A stretch of 64,000 nt of DNA, taken from the NCBI GenBank assembly GCA_006969385.1, contig CP030884.1:4706249-4770248 (forward strand), written 5' to 3'. Shown here one piece after another: positions 7,876-15,711 of the stretch. This DNA is from Planctomycetaceae bacterium. Its GTDB lineage: Bacteria > Planctomycetota > Phycisphaerae > UBA1845 > UTPLA1. The position numbers and the translations under genes are program-made. Under the pieces are notes generated by a model. It searched no databases, was not told where the DNA came from, and saw only the letters and a program-made list of their open reading frames with translations. Within the stretch, counting starts at the first letter, position 1. Each line of letters opens with the position of its first letter.

Positions 7876-10140
7876 TTACTTCACGCCGTGCATCATGCGG
7901 GTGACGCTCTTGGCGATCACGAAACAGACCATCGACGCGCCGATCATCACCACGGTAATCCACGTGAAGTACGACGCTGGATCGAGCCGTTCCCAGTTTT
8001 CGCCCGCCAAGCCGGCAGCGAAGTTACCGAAGAAGCTCGTCAGCAGCCACATACCCATTAACATCGTCGCGAAGCGGCGCGGCGCTAGCTTACTCACCAT
8101 CGACAAGCCGACTGGCGACAAACAAAGTTCGCCGATTGTGCACAACACGTAGAACGCCACCAACCACCACGAACTCACTTTATATTTCGCGGCCGACACG
8201 TATAGATCGTTTAACGCGTCGCGGAAATCGGGCTCCGCACCCGCGACTAGTATTTGCTTGTAGTCTTTGTCCGCCAGCAAATCGCGGACGATAAACGTAT
8301 TCGTTTCGCCATTCCATTCGAGTTGACTCGACTTAAAACCCTGCAAGTAACGCGGCTCGAATCCTTCGGGAAGTTGGTCGAGTGTGTAACGCTTTTCAAA
8401 TACGCCGACAGACTTGTCCGCTTTTTTCTTATCTTCCAGAGCCTTCTTTTCTGCTTCAGACATCGTCGTTTCGGCTTTGCTTGCTTCGTCTTTTAGCGTT
8501 TCCGATTCCTTCGCCATGTTGTAAACGAACTCGAGATAACTGGGCGAAACCGTCGCGCGCAGAACGCGGTCTCGGTGGTTTGCATCGAGCACGCCGTTCA
8601 TATTCAACTTGCCTTTCGACGCATTGAACACCAAGCGACCGCCGTGCACTGGCATCGGATCGTCGGTCTTAGCCTTACCGTCTAAAATGGCTTTGAGTCG
8701 TTTATCGTCGCCGAGTTCGGGTGCATCGTAGAAGACTAAGCCACCATCCTGTTCGACGACGTTGCGCGGCAACTGACTCAAGTTGGTTTGACTCGGTCCG
8801 CCCTCGTAGGTCGCCGCCCACAACATCAACGCGAATGCAACACCTTGGAAAAACACACCCAACGACATCTTCATAGCAATGGACACGTTTACGTGCCGTC
8901 TGGCTAAAAACAACCACAGCCATGCGAAGATCGGGGCGAACAGCACGATCGCTAATGCGTTGATCGACTGAAACGACGTAGTTCCTATCGGGTTGATCTC
9001 AACCAGATTGCTTACCGCCTTATTGACGGTCGCCATGAAGTCCAAATCTGCGAGATCAATCGGCACTTCGGGATAAATCTCAGGCGCTTTCGGATCGGCC
9101 GTGAGATAACGATTCGTCGTTTGGTCGGCCCAAACGTTCATCGCGTTTCCGGCTTGTTCAAATGCCGCCCAGAAAAAGATGACGAAGACCGAAAGAATGT
9201 ATATTGCTAACACGCGGTCGCGCACCGCCATTTTTAGGTGGGACAGAATCCACGCGGCAAACACCGACGAGCCCCCTGCAATGGCGATGGCCACGGCGTT
9301 GTCCATGCTGATCACACCACTCCAAGCGGCAATCGGACCACCGATGATCGATAGAATACCGATCACCAAAAAGATCGACGGGGAAAGGCTCGCAAAGCTA
9401 GGAATGACCGACGGCGTGGTTTCCGCTTCGTCTTCGGTCATCACGTGATCTTTACCGCCGGCGGCTTCGTCTTCAGGTTTGGCGTCAGGATCGTGATAGA
9501 CCACGTCTTCCGGCAACTCCTTAATAAATGGCAATCCGAAGAGATAGACCAGGAGGCCCAATACCATCCCTACGCCGGCAGCGCCGAAACCCCAGTGAAA
9601 ACCAAGACCGGGTGTATCTTTCAACGCACCACATACCAACGGCGACAAAAACGCGCCGAGGTTGATACCCATGTAAAAGATGGTGTAGGCACCATCGCGG
9701 CGCGGATCGTTCTTCGGATAAAGCCGCCCGACTTGCACGGACATGTTCGGTTTGAAGAAGCCATTTCCAACGATTAGGAAACCGAGCGCCGAATAGAAAA
9801 TCCAGATATCTTCGAAGGCCATGAGGAAGTGGCCGATCGCCATCAGAATCGACCCGATGATGATCGCCATGCGATTGCCGAGGTAGCGGTCGGCAAGGAA
9901 GCCACCAAGCAACGGCGTGAGGTAGACGAGGGCCGTGTACCACTTATACGTCTTGGAAGCATCCGACTGGGTCCACTTGAAGTGGTTCACCATGTACAAC
10001 ACCAACAGCGCCCGCATGCCGTAATAACTGAACCGTTCCCACATTTCCGTGAAGAACAAAACGTAAAGGCCGATCGGATGGCCGAGGAACGTTCGCTGAT
10101 TCTGAACGTGTGGTGATGCTGCCGTTGGTGCGGTCGCCAT
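7876..10140 (-). CDS. POT/PTR-family proton-dependent oligopeptide transporter with large insertion
   Basis: Major-facilitator peptide transporter of the inner membrane that imports di- and tripeptides with protons. The signature EMWERFSYYGMRALLVLYM at about residues 31-49 is the ExxERFxYYG motif of POT transporters, and GFFKPNMSVQVG is the second PTR signature. It is long, 754 aa against about 450-550 for most bacterial members. The excess is a hydrophilic block at roughly residues 450-650 with a Lys/Glu/Ala-rich coiled stretch (SEAEKKALEDKKKADKS) between membrane helices. GGAG lies before the ATG. Downstream on the same strand is the OPT transporter, supporting a peptide-uptake locus. The function of the insertion is unknown. 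Confidence 0.9.
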   Translation of the reverse strand: MATAPTAASPHVQNQRTFLGHPIGLYVLFFTEMWERFSYYGMRALLVLYMVNHFKWTQSDASKTYKWYTALVYLTPLLGGFLADRYLGNRMAIIIGSILMAIGHFLMAFEDIWIFYSALGFLIVGNGFFKPNMSVQVGRLYPKNDPRRDGAYTIFYMGINLGAFLSPLVCGALKDTPGLGFHWGFGAAGVGMVLGLLVYLFGLPFIKELPEDVVYHDPDAKPEDEAAGGKDHVMTEDEAETTPSVIPSFASLSPSIFLVIGILSIIGGPIAAWSGVISMDNAVAIAIAGGSSVFAAWILSHLKMAVRDRVLAIYILSVFVIFFWAAFEQAGNAMNVWADQTTNRYLTADPKAPEIYPEVPIDLADLDFMATVNKAVSNLVEINPIGTTSFQSINALAIVLFAPIFAWLWLFLARRHVNVSIAMKMSLGVFFQGVAFALMLWAATYEGGPSQTNLSQLPRNVVEQDGGLVFYDAPELGDDKRLKAILDGKAKTDDPMPVHGGRLVFNASKGKLNMNGVLDANHRDRVLRATVSPSYLEFVYNMAKESETLKDEASKAETTMSEAEKKALEDKKKADKSVGVFEKRYTLDQLPEGFEPRYLQGFKSSQLEWNGETNTFIVRDLLADKDYKQILVAGAEPDFRDALNDLYVSAAKYKVSSWWLVAFYVLCTIGELCLSPVGLSMVSKLAPRRFATMLMGMWLLTSFFGNFAAGLAGENWERLDPASYFTWITVVMIGASMVCFVIAKSVTRMMHGVK

Positions 10141-10215
10141 GTCGCGCGATCTCCGAAGTTGCCGGGCAGGTCGCGCGGACGGCGACTGCCCCGTATGTAC
10201 GGATGGTCGACGTCG

Positions 10216-10243
10216 AATCTAGACGACCGACCAGATGAATCAA
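10216..10243 (-). promoter_or_regulatory. Candidate sigma70-type promoter of the peptide transporter operon
   Basis: On the minus strand TTGATT (10238-10243) and TAGATT (10216-10221) are separated by 16 nt, each matching four of six consensus positions. The pair lies 76 nt before the POT transporter ATG. The match is modest. Confidence 0.25.
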
Positions 10244-10832
10244 ACCGAATGGATTGCGTCGGCGAAACCGGGGAGGATACCGGACATCGGAAATGATTGC
10301 GAGCCTCTTGGCAGACCGCAACATCTGCGTACGTATCGACTTAGCAAGCGGCACCGGCCCGCCACGCAAGACCGCAAACGCGGATACTGGTCTCGTCTAA
10401 ATTCCGCCACGGGGAGCAATGGCGTCTCGCCGGTGGGAAGAGCGAATGCGCACCGCCGGGACGGCGATGCTCGCCTAATCAACAACACCTCCCCAAACAC
10501 GGCGAATGGTGGGTTGGTTAGTGGCGATTCTCGTATGTTTGTCGATTGGATGCCGCCTCCATAAGTGCTATTCAATCAGTGCGGAACAACGACACGCGCA
10601 GTTGGGTTTGCTTGGCCCTTTGAATGGGTTCGCGTACTCGTTTCGAATGCCTATGTGGCTTGGTTGAGGTGAGGGTTGATTACTTCGAGGCTCGCGAAAG
10701 CTACAGATTCGATCAGTCTGACCGAGCGATAAAGACACAGGTCTATGTTGCCTTTCGCTTACTGCACGCCCGATAAAAGCGCAACACCAACCCAAGCTCA
10801 AGCAACCGACGCGGTGATCCGAGATTGCCCAT
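10244..10832. other. Intergenic stretch without a supported gene
   Basis: About 590 bp separate the POT transporter from the next gene. Short open frames on both strands have no recognisable motif. Around 10420-10475 there are GC-rich half-palindromes (CGCCGGTG and CACCGCCGG) that resemble dispersed intergenic repeats of planctomycete genomes, but I see no second copy here. No tRNA cloverleaf was noticed. Confidence 0.4.
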
Positions 10833-11054
10833 ATGAACACGTCTTTCGAACCCGATCAGACGCCCCGACCCGCCTTTTGGCGCCGCGCGATTGCCGGTGC
10901 TGTGTTGTTCGTTCTCGGCATCACGCCCTGGGCTCACGCGCAATTGCCGTTGCCGGACGAACCGGCGCTGTGCCCGCCGCTGACGTCAATCGCCACCCCG
11001 ACGCTCTTCAATTTGTTCAGTGGCACCACGCCGATTCGATTTCCGTTTCTATAA
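10833..11054 (+). CDS. Small putative exported protein
   Basis: A 73-aa frame with a convincing signal peptide: a basic start (FWRRA), a hydrophobic core (IAGAVLFVLGITPW) and an AHAQ cleavage site near residue 36. The mature part would be only about 37 residues, Pro-rich with one Cys and no known family. It converges with, and overlaps by 6 bp, the hydrolase gene on the other strand. No strong ribosome-binding site is visible. It could be a real small secreted protein or the remnant of a longer gene. Confidence 0.45.
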   Translation: MNTSFEPDQTPRPAFWRRAIAGAVLFVLGITPWAHAQLPLPDEPALCPPLTSIATPTLFNLFSGTTPIRFPFL

Positions 11055-12053
11055 GTCGGGGCGTGATGCTTCGAGCTCCATCTCTTCGACTTGCATCTCT
11101 TCGATAGATTCGGTCCTGTTGCTGCTGCGCTCGTTCATGTCGCGTTTCACTTGCACCAATTCGCGCGCCCGCTCGATCGCTTCGCGTATCGCCTTTGCGT
11201 CCGTCCAAATGATGAAGTGATCCGCATCCGGCAGCGCGATTACCTCGACTTGTGCCGTTCCGGTGAATTGCCTCTTCATATACGCAACGTTTTCGAATGG
11301 CACCAAGCTATCCGCCGTGCCATGCACGATGACGACCGGGCAAGTCACGAGCTTTAAGCGTTCGGCCAACTCTTCCGTCTCGCGCCGCGCGGCAATCACT
11401 TCTTCATTGGAATGCGTCGCCGCCTTAGGAAACCAGATCGACACCAACGGTGATCGCATGGCGTGGTTGTACCATTTGATCTCTTCCAAATCCGGATCGA
11501 GGGAGCCGGCCACGATCACCAACGCCGCCACCCGCCCCGGATAATCCGCCGCCGCCCGCGCGATGATCGGCCCACCCAACGAGTGCCCCACCAGTATTGG
11601 CGCGGCGCGCTCATCATCACCCAAGACCGGCTTCAACGCCGCCGCCTGATCGGCAAACGATGAAAATACGCCACCGTTCTCGCTCTTATGAAAACCCAAA
11701 CGATCAACAGCGATGCTGAGGCAGTCACCGACAGGTTCGCGCAGGTAACGGTTCCAATTCGTCGCGTCACCGGGCGTGCCGTGCACGTACACAATCGGCG
11801 GGCCGCTGTGATGTTCGTCATGCGTCGTCGATGACAAGAATGACACCGTAACATCTTTAGTATCATCAAGCGTGACGGCTTTTTCAAATCTTCGCAGGCC
11901 GGTCTCGTCACCGGGCTCGAACATACGACTCGCAAGACAACCGGTAATCGCCAACGCGGCGATCATCAGTACGGGCAACAACAAGGCCGTCGTGATCCAG
12001 AAGCCGCGTTTGCGGAAGAAACGCTTGTATGATCGAGGAGACGCGTTCGTCAT
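11049..12053 (-). CDS. Alpha/beta hydrolase, predicted lipoprotein
   Basis: Serine hydrolase of the alpha/beta fold, 334 aa. The N-terminus has a basic stretch, a hydrophobic segment and a lipobox (AITGC) at about residue 39, so the protein is probably anchored outside the inner membrane. The catalytic features are in order: the oxyanion region after VYVHGTPG, the nucleophile elbow GHSLGG, the acid in IVHGTADSLVPF and the base in DADHF. These match the epoxide hydrolase/lipase-like superfamily; substrate cannot be assigned. The C-terminal tail is charged and Glu-rich (MQVEEMELEAS). It stands alone on its strand, converging with a tiny exported gene. Confidence 0.87.
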   Translation of the reverse strand: MTNASPRSYKRFFRKRGFWITTALLLPVLMIAALAITGCLASRMFEPGDETGLRRFEKAVTLDDTKDVTVSFLSSTTHDEHHSGPPIVYVHGTPGDATNWNRYLREPVGDCLSIAVDRLGFHKSENGGVFSSFADQAAALKPVLGDDERAAPILVGHSLGGPIIARAAADYPGRVAALVIVAGSLDPDLEEIKWYNHAMRSPLVSIWFPKAATHSNEEVIAARRETEELAERLKLVTCPVVIVHGTADSLVPFENVAYMKRQFTGTAQVEVIALPDADHFIIWTDAKAIREAIERARELVQVKRDMNERSSNRTESIEEMQVEEMELEASRPDL

Positions 12054-12124
12054 ATTGCTATCATTCTAGCGCGACCGTCGTTTATGCACTCATCGCATAT
12101 CTCGATACAACTCGACAGCTCTCA

Positions 12125-12385
12125 TGTAGGGCGGGTTCCACCCGCCAAAAGATTGCCAGCGACGGCAGACCACCCGAATCACACCGAAAGATCGACCTGC
12201 CAAAGCACACTTTGACACATCAATGTTTTAACGGTGCACTGGATAGGGCCGACCATTCGCCATTATGTTACCCACGCGCAATGAAGGGCGTGTAAAACCC
12301 GCCCTACCGATTGCAATCAACCGCCCGTCATGTTATCTACAAACTCGGGCTTGGCGGCGGGTGGAACCCGCCCTACCGCCCGCCG
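12125..12385. repeat. Cluster of three GC-rich palindromic repeats (REP-like)
   Basis: Three copies of one palindrome lie in this intergenic gap: 12125-12151 (TGTAGGGCGGGTTCCACCCG then CC), 12283-12309 (a diverged copy, GGGCGTGTAAAACCCGCCC) and 12353-12385 (GCGGGTGGAACCCGCCCTAC, reverse orientation). Each can fold into a hairpin with GGCGGGT/ACCCGCC arms. The rest of the 410-bp gap between the hydrolase and YjbQ genes shows no gene. Dispersed elements of this kind are common in bacterial intergenic DNA. Confidence 0.7.
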
Positions 12386-12463
12386 CAGATTTCGCCGCAC
12401 CAGCGCTTGTGTTTCGCGTTCCGCCGTACCATCGCTTGTAATTCGTTATCCGGAAATCATATC

Positions 12464-12883
12464 ATGCGTCACTACCGCAAAGAACTCTGGTTCGAAACGC
12501 CCGACCAACGGGCGTATCTCAACATTACGCCTGACGTTGACAAGGCCCTCGCGGAAAGCGGCATTCGCGAAGGTCTGTGCCTCGTCAACGCCATGCACAT
12601 CAGCGCCAGCGTCTTTATCAACGATGACGAGCGCGGTCTGCATCACGATTTTGACAAATGGCTCGAAGGCCTCGCCCCCCACGCCCCCATCGATCAATAC
12701 CGCCACAACGACACCGGCGAAGACAACGCCGACGCCCATCTCAAACGCACCATCATGGGCCGCGAAGTGGTCGTCGCCATCACCGAAGGTAAGCTCGACT
12801 TTGGTCCATGGGAGCAGCTTTTTTATGGCGAGTTTGACGGTCGGCGGAAGAAGCGGGTGTTGGTGAAGATGATTGGGGAGTGA
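12464..12883 (+). CDS. yjbQ: YjbQ/UPF0047-family protein
   Basis: Member of the YjbQ (UPF0047) family, small proteins reported to have weak thiamine-phosphate synthase activity; the true cellular role is uncertain. The 139-aa length fits. Conserved blocks are visible: GLCLVNAMHISASVFINDDE near residues 38-57, then YRHNDTGEDNADAHLKRT and the C-terminal GPWEQLFYGEFDG. The conserved His residues likely bind a metal. The ATG follows the palindromic repeat cluster, and in-frame codons upstream belong to that repeat and are not coding. It converges with the zinc-ribbon gene group on the minus strand. Confidence 0.88.
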   Translation: MRHYRKELWFETPDQRAYLNITPDVDKALAESGIREGLCLVNAMHISASVFINDDERGLHHDFDKWLEGLAPHAPIDQYRHNDTGEDNADAHLKRTIMGREVVVAITEGKLDFGPWEQLFYGEFDGRRKKRVLVKMIGE

Positions 12884-12898
12884 GTTGCAGTGCGGCGA

Positions 12899-13123
12899 TT
12901 AATCTTCGATGGCATTGCCGCATTCCGGACACGTGCCGGATTCGTTGCCAGCGAGGTTGTAACGACAGTGATCGCATCTGCCCGGGATGCGTCGTTTCGG
13001 CAGTAAGCCGTAGTGGTTGAGGATAGGGAAGACAATCAATAAAGCCAGGGGCGGACCGAGTATGATGACTAACGCATAAAACACGGCCCCAAAAATTCCG
13101 ATTTCTTGCAGGAACTTATCCAT
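12899..13123 (-). CDS. Small membrane protein with planctomycete-type zinc ribbon
   Basis: A 74-aa protein with one or two hydrophobic stretches (FGAVFYALVIILGPPLALLI) followed by a C-terminal zinc ribbon CDHCRYNLAGNESGTCPECG. Four Cys form two C-x2-C pairs. Many Planctomycetota proteins carry this ribbon next to membrane segments; its function is not known to me. The start overlaps the 3' end of the next zinc-ribbon gene by 8 bp, so the three genes probably form one transcript. DNA here is visibly less GC-rich than in the housekeeping genes. Confidence 0.75.
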   Translation of the reverse strand: MDKFLQEIGIFGAVFYALVIILGPPLALLIVFPILNHYGLLPKRRIPGRCDHCRYNLAGNESGTCPECGNAIED

Positions 13124-14186
13124 CGCAAGGTGCCTTAGTTGGTTTGGTCGCGCATATCAATCCACATTCCGGGCAGATGCCCGATTGGTTACCCCTAAGA
13201 TTATAATGACAGCGCAAACAACGATCGGTTCGGCTAATGCGACGACCCGCCGAGAACCAGCCAACGCAAGCTGCGATATACAACACCGACAACGCGAAGC
13301 AGCCAAGGACTGGAGCCTTCACTTGAAATCGCGTTACATATTCGTAAGAACCGTCGGTAAAATGGCGAAACTCATTCTGGACGCGATTGATGAAACGCTC
13401 TGGGATAACGTCTAACAGATGTGCCCAAGGACTCGGGCGCTGCGCATATCTTGAAACTTGGCAATACAAGTGCGGATCACCGATTAAGGAATTCCGCAAC
13501 CAAAAACTCGTTGAATCAGTCGGATCGTTAGTACCCGTGCGAAAAAGATAGAACGAATTGTTGTTGCCCGATGTCTTGTAGTAATAAATTGCCATCGTCA
13601 CACAAACGGTGGTACTGAAGAACAAGCATAATGCTACTACAATAAGTAGGAGTCCCCGTAAAGGCCGAACGAGTTTTGTCCATATGCCTGACTGCAACCG
13701 AACCGGGTTGTCCTCACCGTTTCCTAAATTTGGTTCAGCAACACATCTCTTAATATACATCCAAATTCGCACCCGGCATGTCGAATACGCAACGGGATAG
13801 CTTCCAAACAGAATCAGAAGCCAGCCAAATGGGATCGCGACCAGTATTTGACCGATTGGCTGCGCTCTCTGCGTTAGTTGCGCGGGTGAGAACCATGGGC
13901 TTTGCGATACTTCGTAGGCACGCAGCCTAAAACCGAAATAATCTTCATTGTTGATGCCATCGAAGAATGCTTGATCATAGAGATCAATACAAATCCCTGT
14001 TTTCCATGCACCACATGGCAACGGCGGAAACGCCCTTAATAGGGGTTCGTGAGGATCGTCACAATCAATCGGGCGGCTGTCTCCTACATTACCTATGAGC
14101 ACCGGCTGACTGAAAGCAAAGCCCAAAGCTATCAAGACCAAGCAACAAACGCAGAACCACAATAGGTGTCGTGACCAGCCCGTCAT
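13116..14186 (-). CDS. Membrane protein with C-terminal zinc ribbon
   Basis: No family recognised beyond the ribbon. The protein has 356 aa. Hydrophobic segments lie near the N-terminus (LLWFCVCCLVLIALGFAF), around residue 125 (ILVAIPFGWLLILFGSYPVA), around 185 (PLRGLLLIVVALCLFFSTT) and around 305 (GCFALSVLYIAACVGWF). The C-terminal ribbon is CLRCHYNLRGNQSGICPECG. The start is the ATG of an ATGA overlap with the upstream zinc-ribbon gene, with GGGAT as a weak ribosome-binding site; 15 more in-frame codons upstream are less likely. The middle gene of a three-gene group sharing the same ribbon. Confidence 0.72.
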   Translation of the reverse strand: MTGWSRHLLWFCVCCLVLIALGFAFSQPVLIGNVGDSRPIDCDDPHEPLLRAFPPLPCGAWKTGICIDLYDQAFFDGINNEDYFGFRLRAYEVSQSPWFSPAQLTQRAQPIGQILVAIPFGWLLILFGSYPVAYSTCRVRIWMYIKRCVAEPNLGNGEDNPVRLQSGIWTKLVRPLRGLLLIVVALCLFFSTTVCVTMAIYYYKTSGNNNSFYLFRTGTNDPTDSTSFWLRNSLIGDPHLYCQVSRYAQRPSPWAHLLDVIPERFINRVQNEFRHFTDGSYEYVTRFQVKAPVLGCFALSVLYIAACVGWFSAGRRISRTDRCLRCHYNLRGNQSGICPECGLICATKPTKAPCDG

Positions 14187-14542
14187 ATCGATCCCGCTGA
14201 ACTGGCGACTGCCGAGCCACACTCCGGGCAAATCCCCGACACGTTTCCGGTCAAATCGTACTTACAATCCTGACACTTGTTGCTCCGTGCAAGTCTCGAT
14301 CTTCGCCAATCACCGCCGATCCAGAGTATCCAACCGCACCAAAGCGTAATGCTGAACCAAAGATGTGGCAGGCGCGCTAAAAACTTCCCGAGTATCGGGT
14401 CCAGCAAATAAAACTCATTGCACCCAGTCGGCCCCCATGCGTAGCCTGGTCGATGATTCGCCATGGCGACTACCAAGTACACACTAGCGAAAATAGCGGC
14501 GGCAATCTGGCGTCCGGTGATTAACATGTGAGGCCCATTCAT
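14183..14542 (-). CDS. Small membrane protein with C-terminal zinc ribbon
   Basis: A 119-aa protein with an N-terminal hydrophobic helix (QIAAAIFASVYLVVAMA), a second at about residues 62-77 (LWFSITLWCGWILWIGG) and a C-terminal ribbon CQDCKYDLTGNVSGICPECG. It is first of three consecutive genes with the same architecture and ends in an ATGA overlap with the next. The start is either this ATG or another five codons downstream. The 270 bp upstream, towards the divergent ABC exporter, hold no gene but should contain both promoters. Function unknown. Confidence 0.72.
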   Translation of the reverse strand: MNGPHMLITGRQIAAAIFASVYLVVAMANHRPGYAWGPTGCNEFYLLDPILGKFLARLPHLWFSITLWCGWILWIGGDWRRSRLARSNKCQDCKYDLTGNVSGICPECGSAVASSAGSI

Positions 14543-14811
14543 TCAAGTTGCCATCAAGACTGCGATACACGTGCAGTGTGTTGAATGCGAGAGGGATTCT
14601 AACAGAACGCTCCTTAGAACGGTGATCAAAAATCATAATTTGAACGTACAAAGCATCCGCCTCTCACGGCGAATTACGCGTGCCCCGAACGTCCTAATTA
14701 TTCGCTCACCCATCGCGTGAGATTGCCCGAATCTCCACGATTGTATATACCAGCGATTTCTGGTTCGCTTCGTCTAACGCTTTCTTTGGCTCCATGGGTG
14801 GAGGCGCTCGC

Positions 14812-15711
14812 ATGAATGCCGTCGAACTGACGGATGTCACCAAAACGTTCGGCTCGGTCACCGCCGTCGATAACCTGCAACTGACGGTGCCGAGCGGCAC
14901 GATCTACGGGTTCATCGGCCCCAACGGCTCGGGCAAAACCACGACCATTCGTATGATCATGCGGATCTTCTATCCCGACCGCGGCGATATTCGCGTGTTT
15001 GGAGAAACGCATTCCGATGCCGCCACCGACCGCATCGGCTACTTGCCCGAAGAGCGCGGTCTCTACAAAAAAATGAAGGTCGGCGATGTGTTGACCTTTT
15101 ATGCGCAGCTCAAGGGCTTCAACCATCCCAAAGATGAAATCGACAAATGGCTCGCGGCGATGGGTCTGGCCGATCGCATCAACACCAAAGTTGAGACCAT
15201 GTCGAAGGGGATGGCGCAGAAGATTCAATTCATCGCCGCCGTCATCGCCAAGCCCGAGTTGGTGATCCTCGATGAGCCCTTCAGCGGCCTCGACCCGGTC
15301 AATCTCGAAGTCTTGCGCGACGCCATCATCGATCTCAAACGCAACGGTTCGACGGTGATCTTCTCGACCCACGACATGAGTGCTGCCGAAAAAATGTGCG
15401 ATCAGATTTTCATGATCCACAACGGCAAGAAGGTGCTCGACGGCACGCTGCAATCAATTCAGGCCAATTACGGCAACGACACGATTCGGCTGCGGCTCGA
15501 CGATCCGACGGCGCTGTCAAACGTCAACGGCATCGAAAAAGTCTCGAATCAGGGTAACTATCAGGAAGTGCGCCTCACCAACGGCAGCGACCCGCAACAA
15601 TTGCTTAGCGAATTGGCCGGCCGCACAAGCATCAGTCTCTTCGAAATCGCCAGCCCCTCGTTGCACGATATCTTCGTTCGCATCGCCCGCCCGGAGGCCG
15701 ACGCATCATGA
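14812..15711 (+). CDS. ABC exporter ATP-binding protein, NatA-like
   Basis: ATPase subunit of an ABC-2 type exporter, 299 aa. Walker A is GPNGSGKTT at about residues 36-44, the signature region is MSKGMAQK, Walker B is LVILDEPFSGLD, and the switch His is in FSTHDMSAA. The C-terminal ~90 residues (IRLRLDDPTALSNVNG onward) are the usual NatA-like extension. GGAGG lies 8 nt before the chosen ATG, so the ATG six codons upstream is unlikely. The stop overlaps the start of the permease by 4 bp (ATGA), giving a coupled two-gene operon. NatA members export sodium or other small solutes, but the substrate here is unknown. Confidence 0.93.
   Translation: MNAVELTDVTKTFGSVTAVDNLQLTVPSGTIYGFIGPNGSGKTTTIRMIMRIFYPDRGDIRVFGETHSDAATDRIGYLPEERGLYKKMKVGDVLTFYAQLKGFNHPKDEIDKWLAAMGLADRINTKVETMSKGMAQKIQFIAAVIAKPELVILDEPFSGLDPVNLEVLRDAIIDLKRNGSTVIFSTHDMSAAEKMCDQIFMIHNGKKVLDGTLQSIQANYGNDTIRLRLDDPTALSNVNGIEKVSNQGNYQEVRLTNGSDPQQLLSELAGRTSISLFEIASPSLHDIFVRIARPEADAS

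Noticed and set aside
10240..10575. 111-aa open frame on the minus strand in the gap upstream of the peptide transporter
   Set aside because: No motif, odd composition, and it overlaps GC-rich palindromic sequence.
12354..12463. Longer N-terminus for the YjbQ gene starting further upstream
   Set aside because: The extra codons run through a palindromic repeat and lack family sequence.
14698..15453. 251-aa open frame on the minus strand
   Set aside because: Lies antisense to the NatA-like ATPase gene, whose motifs are unambiguous; no ribosome-binding site or domain.
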